DNA from: Chrysoperla carnea
Taxonomy: Eukaryota; Arthropoda; Insecta; Neuroptera; Chrysopidae
Length of the DNA stretch: 64,000 nt
NCBI RefSeq assembly: GCF_905475395.1
Contig: NC_058339.1
Span: forward strand, 80,008,520 to 80,072,519
Direction of reading: 5' to 3'
Below, one piece after another: positions 33,515-44,456 of the stretch. The notes under the pieces were generated by a model. The model saw nothing but the letters and a program-made list of their open reading frames with translations. It was not told the DNA's origin and ran no database searches. Made by a program: the position numbers and the translations under genes. Numbering within the stretch: the stretch's first letter is position 1; the number at the start of each line of letters is the position of its first letter.

Positions 33515-33832
33515 AAGTTTCTGTTTTAATCCTGAAAAACGAGCAAAAATTTGGTATCTTAATTTTTTATTCAAGATGTTTTTCAGAAAACGTCTACGGA
33601 ATCTAAACGATTTTCAAGCAAAAGTTTCTAATAAGATTTGGTTTATTATAAAGGCTATTTTTGGTATTTAGGGTTTCTCAATGTCTTACTTCTTTCAAAA
33701 GATAGACTTTTTTCATTCAATTTTTTTCCAGGCCATTCGGCTTTAAAAAAAAAAAAGTTTCAAACAAGAAATATTGACCTTTTCAAAAAGAAAAGCGTAA
33801 GGTTTTAATAAATAAAATGAAAGTCTTGGAAC

Positions 33833-34054
33833 CTAACATTTTTCATTTGAAAAATTTTCCTCAATTGAACTTATTTTTCTCATGAATGGTAAGTTAAAAA
33901 AACAACACCCAGTATGACTATTTTGTCCGAATACGGTCGTTACGTTGCACCCTTCAAATACCTCGTCTATGTTGTTGTGACAATAAAAACTAACATAAAA
34001 ATTGTGAAAAACAAAATAAATAATGATAATAAATAAAGAAATCATGAGCTTAAA
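33833..34054 (-). other. Signal-peptide-like small ORF, doubtful
   Basis: The minus-strand frame opens with MISLFIIIIYFVF, a hydrophobic start. It continues for some 50 residues with five more cysteines (including GCC), ending SNEKC. It lies 0.5 kb upstream of gene F on the same strand. It lacks the exon layout and cysteine spacing of the array and is AT-driven, so it may be chance. Confidence 0.2.
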
Positions 34055-35136
34055 TAAAAAAAAATATATATATATATACAACAATAAATATCAACAATAA
34101 AAAAAAACCATATAAGACCAGGATAACAACGTAGCTAGAAAAATTATAACCTAATCCAGTATGAAACAGTTGGTCAACCATCAAAAATCAGCTTATCGAC
34201 GAGTGTTATTAAGGAGCTTGATGGAATGTGGACGTAAGCAAATTTACGTCCTTGTTTAACCGGACTTCTCGCACGTATTACGAGGGCATTTAGTTCGATC
34301 TAAGCTTTCGAATTCGATAAAAATATAACTCTGATTCATAACTAATAATAGTAAGAAGAACACTTTAAATTAGAAAGTTTTAAAAATAACAATATTTTTT
34401 GTTTGAAACCTTTTTTATCTGAAAATCGAATAGTTTGGACAAAAATGAAGGCAAAAAAAACTTTTTTGTGAGATATTTTCAAGAAAGGCGTTTGCACATG
34501 TTCAAATTCTGTATACGCCTTTCTTCTTTCTATTACACTGAAAATAGTGAACCAAATCTTTTTATCTTCTAAGAAAATAATATTAAGTTCAATTTGTTTA
34601 AAACTAAAAAATATTTTAACAGAAAAAATTAATTCGTATTCTTATGATCCTATAAATCAAATAAAAATCGAACGCGTTATAGATTTGACAAAAAAAAAAA
34701 ATAAAAAATACAGTCGAATTGAGAACCTCCTCCTGTTTTGTTTGAAGTCGGTTAATAATATTTTTTACAAATTCTTTGAGCTCAAGTTTGAAAATTTGAT
34801 TTTTCCCTAAAAATGGGCATTTTTTAATTAAGTGTTTGTGTTTTATTTAAATTTTCGTATTGGTATTTAAATAGAGTTATTTTGAGATTGAGCATAGAAA
34901 GCTTAAGCCTTAAATTATAAGAAATTTGATAAATAATATATCTTTGAAAGACAACTAAATATAGCTCAAAATACATTTTTTATCAGCCTTATTCTATTAG
35001 CCTTTTTCTTCAAACACGCTTTGCGATCTTACGCTTTTTTTGCATTCAGCTCCTCAATTATTGTAGACTATAAGCCCAAAAATATACTATATCTGCAAAC
35101 TCTAGCGGACTGTTTACACGGAACCTAGATTTTGCT

Positions 35137-35329
35137 CTACATGGCTCTCTCTAGAGCAGTATAGAGCTCTTCTGGCATATCACTTTGAGCAGTTTCAACA
35201 ATACGCTCTCTAACTGGACTATAAAGAAAATCGACCTTGAGATTTAAATCAGCAAGTCTAACTAAATCTCGCTGTAATTTGGTCAAGTACATCTACAGTT
35301 TTGTTTCTTACGAAATTGACAGATTCCAT
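35137..35329 (-). pseudogene. Decayed coding relic, helical protein fragment
   Basis: The minus strand starts MESVNFVRNKTVDVLDQI in one frame. It continues protein-like in the next frame as RDLVRLADLNLKVDFLYSPV, then RERIVETAQSDMPEELYTAL and ERAM before TAG. A one-base shift links the two. GC is above the flanks. It is probably a retroelement-derived ORF fragment; I do not recognise the family. Confidence 0.4.
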
Positions 35330-36954
35330 TGTTAACTAGAACGATCAACGCTCTCAAGGTCCTAGATCTCAAATTTCAACATCATACAACTCATGATTAT
35401 CAAAAAGTGCCAGCTAAAATATTTTTCTTAAGATAATCCTTAATCCAAGTCTAAATTTAGCCTCCAAAACTGATTTTATGGATTTTTTTGTCATGATTTT
35501 CCGTATTTAGATTTCTCCAGTGAATATTTTCAACTCTTGAATGTCATTTCATCCTGATCTTCAAATACACTCACCAAACGTGTTTAACTCACTCCCCGAA
35601 TTATGCTTGTTTAGTTGTTTGTTGTGGACGGCAAAAAGCAACAACTCTTGAAAATCCTATTAAATATAATAAGCGACCTGCTTAGGTGTTTATTATTATA
35701 AACGAGACCAAAAACCTGTTGAAAAATCATACACAATTTTACTTTAGATGTTTCGTTCTATTTGTAACAAAAAATGTGGAAATAAATTCCATCGATGCAC
35801 TTAAAAAAAAGAGCAAGAGGTTTCGTGGAACCCTCGAACACTTTTTCGCTTTAATTTATGTATTTTAAACAATTTAAAAACTAACAGTAAACAAAAACTA
35901 CTTTGTTGAATCAAACACTTTTACTTCTCCTGTTAATACTCTAGTAACAAGTAAATATTTCTTGAATTAACGTTTTCAATCAATACTTTATTAAAAAAAA
36001 TACATTTGACTGTTTTAAAATTTAAGAAGTGTAAGTAATTATTTTCTTGTACCATGTTTCAGCTTTTTGTAAAATTTAATTGCTTGAAAACTTACCCGTA
36101 AAAAAATGTTTACTAATTTGATGATTTGATAAAACAAACGATCAATTTCACCATGTATTTAAAAATTGCTGTGATCAACGTATCATGGGTTTTATACATA
36201 AGCGTATAATACAACGATAAACAACGATCATCGAACATTCAAAGCACACCTAAGCATCTAGCTACGGAAAATATAATCATGATAAAAACTGTAGTAAATT
36301 GTATTAAAAATACACTTTATACCGACCAACAAATTTACCGACCCTTGGCTATTTCTTGTCCAATATTCTTTCGTTTTGTATGTTGTTGATAAGAATGAAA
36401 ATCTTATTTTATCTTATCTAGATAAATCATAAAATTAATGACAATATAATTGAAATCTAAGGGACTAAGTTGTTATATTTTTTTATTTACTTCTAGTGTT
36501 TAGTTTTGTAAATTTTCTCCAACTCAAATTAAAAATTACAATAAAAGCACGAATTTAGTAAATAAAAGTCAAAAAATTTAATATTTCCGTTGAAAAATCT
36601 ACGACAATTATTTCCACTTCTTTCGGAAATTTGTACAAGTAAAAATTGTTCAAAACTTTAGAAACTATCAGATTAATTTTTTTCGTTATTAATACTGGAT
36701 CTGGGTAAATACTTCTTCTGCGAACTTTCATAGTCAATTTTCACTGCGTGCGACAAATTAAATTTCCGAACTGAAGCTACTACGTGCGAGAGGCTAGGAA
36801 ATTACCCCAAATAATGAAGAATTAACTATTTTTCATTGCACGCAAAATTGTTCCGAAAAAGAGAGTTTGAAGCTGCATTCTCGGGTGCATTGATAAGCTT
36901 ATTCTCTTATTTCACAATATACTATTTGAGTATTCCCCTTACTTCATTATAGGG
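35330..36954. other. AT-rich DNA, no gene seen
   Basis: No repeat arms or protein-like frames. The frames at 35686-35868 and 36555-36737 are low-information. Confidence 0.4.
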
Positions 36955-37412
36955 AGGGAGGAACGTACTTGTGCAAGACAGATATGGTCTGAGTAAAATC
37001 GTAGGCGTTTCGAAGTTCTTATACCACTTCCAAGGGCCTCTGTTCGCAAATTTGTTGCGGCTATTACAGGACACTGGTTGGGCGGCAGGCATGCTGAATG
37101 CTTGGGCCTGGCAGTGTATCACGACTACTGCAGGAGCTGTCACAGTGGTGAGGAGGAGGAGACAATGTCTCATCTTCTCTGTCACTGCCCAGCTCTTTTC
37201 ATGAGGAGATGGGCTTACTTGAGCCATCCTCTCTTTGACGACCTCTCCGACCTAAAGTCCGTCGACGTCAAAGCTCTCCTGCCGTTCTTAAACAGCTCCA
37301 AATAGTTCATGGTGTAGTGGCCGGGGATGGGCCAACCCATTTTCGGTATCACAACGGACCATATGGTCTAAGTGTGTCCCACACCAAGACAGCCACTTTA
37401 ACCTAGCCTAAC
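36955..37412 (+). mobile_element. 5'-truncated non-LTR retrotransposon, 3' end
   Basis: Encodes the C-terminal end of a LINE polyprotein of the type common in insects (I/Jockey-like group). After a frameshift, GGRHAECLGLAVYHDYCRSC leads into HSGEEEETMSHLLCHCPALF, a zinc-knuckle-like C-C-H-C arrangement. Then FDDLSDLKSVDVKALLPFL and NSSK stop at 37303-37305. The preceding 'ctattacaggacactggttgg' belongs to the same protein in another frame, so the copy is dead. The 3' UTR contains 'ggatgggccaaccca' and 'atggtctaagtgtg' and ends 'aacctagcctaaccta'. Base composition is far richer in GC than the neighbourhood. Confidence 0.75.
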
Positions 37413-39020
37413 CTACTTCATTATATAGTCTTACGTGCGCAACCTTCGTCGGTGTAATTCCATAAAGTCGTATCGAAACTCTAGTTCACTTTTAATTGTT
37501 TCTATTTAAACCATTTTTCTTTTCCCGTGAGTTTCAGTGATTATGAAATATAATGGAAGGAATACTAGTTAACCCAAGATATTTTTTTATCGTTTGAGGA
37601 ACGAAAAAAATATAATTAAAGACAATAAAAAAATCAAATTTTGACACCTTTTATAATTACAAGCCCAAAATCAATTAGAATCGTAAAAATATGTATGTAA
37701 TGATTTAAAAAAATTACTATTGAATGTCCTTGACCTATTTTTAAACGACCCTGAGTACTTTAAATGTTTTTTAGTTATATTTTTTCGTATCGATATAGAA
37801 GGTTATGTTTTAGTAACATTATTTTGAAGAATAAACTTAATTTTATACTAGTTTTTATTAAAAAAATTTTATTAAATTTTTAGCCATTCGTAAATTGGCT
37901 TCTTTAGAAACCGCGCAAAATTAACGAAATTTATGGCGAGCTTTAATATAAATCATTCAAAGTGTACTATCTTCCTGAATGGGGGTACAAAAAGTTTTTA
38001 AATTGGAATTCAAATTCATAGATGTTACTGGAGACCTCACAGAATTGATAATAATTTTGTAAATCTCACATGGCCATTATTTTCATTTATAATCTACCCA
38101 TATTTATACGGTTATCCAAAGCAATAACATTTAATCAAGTCAAAAAATTCTTCTTGTACCCACCCCCTACTAAACATCTATCAGGAAAAATTTCATTTTG
38201 GAAAAAAATGAAAGCTGGATTAAATTTTTCCATATTCAATTGATTTTTAAGTGATAGTTTCCCATTTTGTTTTTCCATAAATAATCACATTTTCGAATAA
38301 AAATCATAACATTTATTTTAACATTGTCATATTTTTTTTCTATCAAATATGTTATAAATCATATCGAACATTTCTCGACTATATATGGGAGAGTGGTAAA
38401 AAGTAACAACAACAAAAAAAGGTGTGAATGAATCATCAACATCGACCACCGACGAGCGGACGCATAGACGGATAGATGGAAAATAACCTTTTGTGAACAA
38501 TGAATAACTTGTCTCTTTCAACAGCCATACAAAATATATATAGGAAAGTATTTTATTTCTGATTGGTAGTATTTACAAGCTAACATGTTTAAGTTATTTG
38601 CACGTGAAAATTAAACTTAGGATATGAGTAAAATGAACATAACACTTCTTTTGAACAAATGTTTTAAAGCAACGCTAACCAGAACAAGATACATTTAAGA
38701 AATTGATAATTTTTGGTACTGCTTTAATAATAATAAATCATATAAATAATCATATTTTGTTAAAAATTTATTTTAATATTGTAAATAATATAATAGAAAA
38801 TATTATTTATTATAAATATAAATTTTGCAATAAAAACACTTAAGAATGTAAGAATTTTAAACTACTAACTAGACAGAGAGATTGGACATAGTATTTCACG
38901 TCATTTACTATGTTTGCCACGAGAATTTCATGCTTAATTCTGTTTTGCTATTAAAGCAAAAAAAAAATGCCATCGCCATATTCTCTGGAAAATAATTATC
39001 GGGCCAAAAAAGTTTCCATC
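37413..39020. other. AT-rich DNA, no gene seen
   Basis: The minus-strand frame at 38327-38521 has no domain. Nothing else supported. Confidence 0.4.
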
Positions 39021-39403
39021 TCTATATATTATAAATGCGAAGCATGTTTTTTTGTTACGCTTTCACGCTAAAGCTAGCGAATACTTTTTAATGAAACTGT
39101 ACAGCAATATAGCTGATATATCAGAATAACATATGAGATATAATTTATAAAGATATATTAATAAAAAAAAAATTTTTTAACTAATTTAATTTGACATTAC
39201 CATAAATTACAGATTTCTGTAGAAATATTCAACATAAAATATTTCACGGCCATCTTTTCTGATGTACTCAATGAATAATTACGACAATTATACATTTAAA
39301 AAAATAAAAAACCATACATATATTTTACCTGTGTAAAACAATCCTTACCATTATTTTGAGTGTTATAGAAAGGGGATAAACGAGAGCAAAATTTATCAAT
39401 ATT
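39021..39403 (+). repeat. Dispersed ~380-bp repeat, copy 1 (Helitron-like?)
   Basis: Begins 'tctatatattataaatgcga', then 'gttacgctttcacgctaaag' and 'aatgaaactgtacagcaata', and ends 'gtgttatagaaaggggataa'. It is collinear with 51016-51410. The TC..TATATATTATAAATGCGAA head and 'ttacgctttcacgc' are frequent in insect Helitron-type or similar non-autonomous repeats; the class is inference. Confidence 0.6.
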
Positions 39404-40439
39404 TATTTTAAACCCAGCCAAGGGGGTAGGTATCACTCTAGTTAGAGAATAAGTTTATAGGTATGATCATGAAGATGAATACTCAGATACTCATTTTAAT
39501 TTGAAATAAAGATAAGCCAAGATGAAAATCCGTTGACAAGAATCGATAGCACATAATAAGTCGAATTAGGATCAGGGATATACAAATTTGCAACGTGTAA
39601 ATTACATTATTCACATGGTAAACATGTACATTGACAATTCATTTTATTTTTCACATGAAATAAAATAGAATAAAAATAGATCGAATATTGACACATATGT
39701 ATTGGATCTGATATTTAGTATATAGAATGATATCGAACGGTAGCACAAAACCATTGCAATTCGTCTGTTTGTTAAATGTGTTTGTACCATCACTGGCATC
39801 AAATAAAATACCACCTCAACCAACTAGAAACCCCCAAGTCCCCACCCTCCAACTAAATTCGTCTCGTTTTATCAATCCATTTTATATATGTGGTATATAG
39901 ATAGATATTATTGTATATATACCTTTAAGTCTATGGTATGAAAAATTTTCAAACTAGGTAATCTAAATTTTGTCTGGCCTTTTTACATACCTGCTTTGTA
40001 TTTTTACAGAGATTTGAATAGATTTTGAATGCGCTATTGTACAAAACCCTATTATTGAAACTTCAGCTGAGAACAAGGCAATAAACAAAACTTACCTTAC
40101 AATTTACATGGGCACAATTTTATGGGTTATTTTGACGCAGAATGTAAGAGAAAGGGTGATTGAATCAAACGTAATTTTATTCTATCTATATTTTGAGGTA
40201 GAATGATCTAAGGCAATTTCAACTGCTGTACAGTTAAGAAATTTACTCATCTGCCTTGAGAATTGATAAAGTTTGCTTGTGGGGCGGAGACTATAGCTTT
40301 TCTAATATTTTATCGTATTTGCTCAAAGATTATAATAAAACATGCTTACAATTGCGATAACTCAATTCTGTGGAAGTATTTTCATTTGTCAGCAAATAAA
40401 GCAAATTAAGTAATTCAATTATTTTTTGCTTTCTTTCAG
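39404..40439. other. AT-rich DNA, no gene seen
   Basis: No frames or inverted arms noticed. It ends at the pyrimidine-rich tract preceding the exon-like piece at 40440. Confidence 0.35.
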
Positions 40440-40486
40440 ATATGCAGCACAAATATCTGCTTCTTTCATTTGTATTGAAGAAAATC
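40440..40486 (+). other. Exon-like piece with strong splice sites
   Basis: A long pyrimidine tract and CAG ('ttttttgctttctttcag') precede 47 nt, followed by GTAAGT. Two frames are open: one reads MQHKYLLLSFVLKKI, the other YAAQISASFICIEEN. The splice signals are the best on the plus strand in this half of the window, but no partner exon was identified. Confidence 0.3.
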
Positions 40487-40571
40487 GTAAGTACATAAAA
40501 AAATTTTTAAAAAATTGATCATTTTAAACTTTTAACATCAAAAATTTAAATTAAAGAGAATTGAAAAAAAT

Positions 40572-40633
40572 ACACTCGAACCCGGACTTCTTGGAGTCAT
40601 GTCAAGCGCCCTACCAATTAGGCTATTCGAGTT
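40572..40633 (-). repeat. tRNA-like sequence (SINE head or tRNA pseudogene)
   Basis: The minus strand reads 'tagcctaattggtagggcg', matching an A box (internal promoter of RNA polymerase III), and 25-30 nt later 'ccgggttcgagtg', matching a B box. Between them CTTG..CAAG can form an anticodon-type stem, but the nucleotide where U33 belongs is A. The T stem pairs poorly and no acceptor stem closes. It is therefore not a working tRNA. Confidence 0.5.
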
Positions 40634-40865
40634 CTAGACACGAATTCAATTTTTTCAACTCAATGAATTTTTTAAATTTGTTTATCCACTTATTTATTAT
40701 TATTATTTATTGTTTTTTGTTTACTTATAATCATGCATACGATATTTATTTACATTATGGTCTATTCGACTATATTTGATGAAATACGATACATACAGGC
40801 GTAAACTAACAAATTTATTTTTCAATTTTTGATTTCATAATATTTGTACAATGCTCATTCGGCTC

Positions 40866-40867
<2 letters not shown>

Positions 40868-40899
<32 letters not shown>
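40868..40899. repeat. Poly-T tract of 32
   Basis: An uninterrupted run of T. On the minus strand it is a poly-A, lying about 240 bp before the tRNA-like piece in that strand's direction and therefore not its tail. Confidence 0.8.
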
Positions 40900-41459
40900 C
40901 AAACAAATAACTAGAATGAATCGTAACATTAATAAAATACATTGAAATAATTTTATTAATCCAAAAAATTGATACAAGGAAGTTGAAAATTGCCAGTTTT
41001 TATTACCTGTAGATATCACGTGATACCTACAATATATATTATATATTGTTAAAAATATATTTTAATATTATAAATAAAAAATGTTAAAAAAGAAATTATT
41101 ATATCAGTTATAGTATTTGACGCCATTTACTATGTTTGACATAAGACTTGGTCTTTCTAATGTTGTAGTAATGTTGGTATTGCAAGTTTTACCTTACCAA
41201 AAGTATGACCGGGTTTGTTCATCACTAAATATTGTACTTACAACACATTGTCTTTAAAAGTAGACAAAATAAGAACTTCCCAAAATTAACAATAGCCCAG
41301 AAAACAATACAATGTACAGGATATGTAGTTGTCTACCTTTTAACAATACATAACTAACAATATATAAAGTATTATTCCAACAGTAAGCAGTTAGCTCTTG
41401 TATGGCAAGCTCATACGTTAGCGAACTACTCTGAACGAATCAAACCAAGCGAAACTTGA

Positions 41460-42605
41460 TATATAGTATCACCACCGGGTCCGGATGGTCGATTTATACA
41501 TATCACATAAAATACATAGTTGCTTCGAGCTATATTCTAGTTAGATATACTAGTTTACTAAATATTTCTAGTCTATTAGATCTTGAGCCCATATTGAAAT
41601 GAAATTGTCGTAATTTTTTGTCTGACTTTTCGAGAATTGACATTGGTAAGTTTGATAATAGTTAAGAGAATCAAGATTTAAGATTAGGAACGCATTATAA
41701 GAATTTCTTACCATATTACAAAATTTTTACAATAAATTTTGATGAAAACGCAATGTTACCAAACGATTCTCTATCAATCCTGAAAAAGGTAGATAAAATG
41801 AATAATGAAAATTTCGTTTTATTATAGGTTCACGGTCTGTACACCGAAAGAGTAGGTGTATAACACAATATCAACTGAAGTTTAACCTTATTGTTAAAAT
41901 ACAATATATATAAAATATATAGAATAGCGATACCTCTCTGATTATTTTCGAACAATAAAATATTTCGGGTGAAAATAATTTTTTGGGTGTCAAATTTATT
42001 TGATAAAAAAAAATCCAATATTTTTCAGTTTTTTTTTTTAATTCGCTTAACAGGAAGCAATATTGGTTCCTTCAATACTTCAATACTCAACAGATTTTTA
42101 ATATTCCAAATTTTTGTGTTTTCTATCCTAAATTTTCTAATTGTCTCATGCAAATTTGGACAGATTCCTAAAGCTATTTGATAGTTTGATCGAAGTCTAT
42201 ACATGGATACTTTTTTCCATTTGCTTGATCGGAGTTTTCATCGATCCTTTTTGTCATTTGAAAAATATTCAACTAATATTTTCAAATTTTGCTGAAATTC
42301 GATAATGTTATAAAGAAGATGCATTATTATACTTGGGATTAAAGCGTGAATTTAATTCAGTTAACTTTCACAGTAATTGCATTAACTTTGCTGTTGATGT
42401 TTTTATAACAAGTATATATTTCTTGAGTCAACGATTTCAATACCAAATTCAAGAAAATAAGTATTTGAATGCTTAAAATTTAAGTATAGCGAGTAAATTA
42501 AAAATTATTGACTCGATACCATGTAAAGAACATAATTGCTTGCAGTACATAAACTTTTTCTTACTGTGCACAGCTTCTCTAACCATCAATTAATCAACTC
42601 TAGTA
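41460..42605. other. AT-rich DNA, no gene seen
   Basis: Overlapping opposite-strand frames at 41830-42181 are AT-driven. A short protein-like frame just before it, 41370-41459 (KQLALVWQAHTLANYSERIK..), is unplaced. Confidence 0.35.
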
Positions 42606-42917
42606 ACCTAAATGACCGACCAGTCTAAGGCGTTAGACTTTGACTGGTCGACTATTTAGACATATTTTGCTGGTTCAAATCCAAGCAGCGGCAGTGTGAA
42701 CAATTAAAAAAAAAATTAATTAGGGCGGTAGAATTGATCACATTGTCGTCGCTTGGATAAGAACGAAGTAACCGAATCCACCCACATCAAAATGTAGGTA
42801 ATTGTAAAATGTATGTAGTTAAATAAATAAAGATTAACAAATAATGATGTCGGTGGCCTCTGTTATAGGCGTATATGTCAGAGAAACGGAGGTTAAACCC
42901 CATTATTATTATTATTA
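42606..42917 (+). mobile_element. tRNA-derived SINE with (ATT)n end
   Basis: The head 'gaccgaccagtctaaggcgt' resembles the A-box region of a leucine/serine-type tRNA (GGCCGAGYGGTCTAAGGCG). 'ggttcaaatcc' at 672-682 of this kilobase is a B box. A central part follows ('gggcggtagaattgatcac'), then a LINE-like tail 'gtcggtggcctctgttatag', 'ggttaaaccccattattatt' and ATT repeats. This is the standard layout of a tRNA-derived short interspersed element mobilised by a LINE. Length is about 310 bp. Confidence 0.7.
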
Positions 42918-44153
42918 ACTCCAGTGACCGTAAATCTTCCACCTTCATGAATTAACCAACTTATTGACCAAGCATGGCATCAGCACGATAATTCAGTGCC
43001 AAAATAAAAGTCTAAAAACTTTCGTTGGTCTTGCATCTTATCTAGACTTCCAAAACTTTTATTTTGTCCCTGATGTTAAGCCAATATTTCCGAATACAAT
43101 TTCGTTTATTATCGGTTGAAATGCAGCTTGAAATTTTATGAATGTTCTTATAATTTTATACAGGTTTGACTGTTTTTGGTAATTCGAACATAAAGTATTC
43201 TATAGATAGAATATTGACATTGCTTTCCTCGCAATAAACAAAATCGTTATACACGGACAGGATTAGACAAACAGAAAGTGTGCGTTTTTTGGAATGACTG
43301 TACAAATAAATGCCAATTTTTTTCCTATTACATCTTTACCACCTTCGAAGATTGATCGGACATAAATTTTCTAATTTCTAATTAACATAATAAAAAGACA
43401 AATTGATAAAATTAATGGTTATTTCTTCTTTTTGGTGGTTTTCAAAATCACACATTTATCTGCCCTACCCTGTGTAGATATATAAACATACATATATATA
43501 TATAATCGAATAAAATACTAAAACTATAAACATTAGACATTAGTGATGAGTTTAATTACTTTGTTTAAGGAATTTCTGTTTTCATTAAATTCTGTTTACA
43601 ACATTTAATACCCATGAGATTATCAATAGTTTCTCAATTCCAATATTATATGATCGTCGTTACCGTCGAGTTTCTCTTATTTTCCAATAACAAATTATCT
43701 TTTCTCGTAATAGTAGTAACTCATGTGTGTATTTACTCCGGTTTAATGTTTATGTTGAATATTAAAATATTTACGAAATGTGTTTTTCGATATTTTCGAG
43801 GAATAATTACGTAATACTAATGCATTTTCAGTCGTACAAGATAATTGAGAGACAACAATCATTATTACCTCGACTATACAATGACGAGGGTTATGTGTTT
43901 GATCCATATGTATGTATGTTCATCTGTTCGGGCCTACCTCTAAAATACTTATCATAATTTGACAAATGATTATCGTTAGAAGCGTCGCATTAAATTGAAT
44001 ATGGCGCCCTCTAGAAGACATAAAGTTATGATCGAAGAACAAATCTCGATTTAATGAAAGGATGTTTGGTATAAAATTATGGGGCGTAATAAGCACTTTG
44101 CGAAAAAATATGTATTGTAATACTTTATCACGAAACTATAACCCCAAAATAGT
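42918..44153. other. AT-rich DNA, no gene seen
   Basis: The 66-codon frame at 43614-43814 is hydrophobic and AT-driven with no domain. Confidence 0.4.
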
Positions 44154-44456
44154 TTAAATAAAATAAAGCTCAAAAACTAAAACCCCTACGCTCTTACAAA
44201 ATCGTGCTCTTAAAAGTATGAAAATAAGGAAACATTTTCATCTGAAATTGTTATAGTAAGTAAAATCGACATTACAGTCGGGGGACCTTTGTGCGGTCCT
44301 GTGGAAAACTGGTTACTCTTCGAGGTTTGCCGACTGTAATGACGATTTTACTTATTATAACAATTTCAGATGAAGACGTTTTCTTGTTTCATACTTTTAA
44401 GAGCACGATTTGGTAAGAGCGTCGGGGTTTTAATTTTTAAACTTTGTTTTATTTTC
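44154..44456. mobile_element. Hairpin MITE with ~125-bp arms
   Basis: Near-perfect inverted arms: 'acccctacgctcttacaaaa' and 'ctgaaattgttatagtaagt' on the left, their complements on the right. They enclose a 50-bp loop ('gggacctttgtgcggtcctg..'). The ends are AT-rich ('agtttaaataaaataaag'). No coding capacity. Confidence 0.75.

Larger units (their letters stand above)
33339..35136. other. Upstream flank of the array
   Basis: Apart from the doubtful small ORF at 33833-34054, there is a short plus-strand frame at 34163-34257 (MKQLVNHQKSAYRRVLLRSL..) that looks somewhat protein-like, and an AT-rich 87-codon frame at 34547-34810 that looks like chance. Confidence 0.35.

Noticed and set aside
34547-34810. 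87-codon plus-strand frame as a gene
   Set aside because: Lys/Asn/Ile/Leu-dominated, no domain, no nearby splice or promoter signals.
36922-37227. 101-codon minus-strand frame at the LINE
   Set aside because: Lies antisense to a recognisable LINE C-terminus.
40572-40633. Functional tRNA gene
   Set aside because: Missing U33, poor T stem, no closing acceptor stem.
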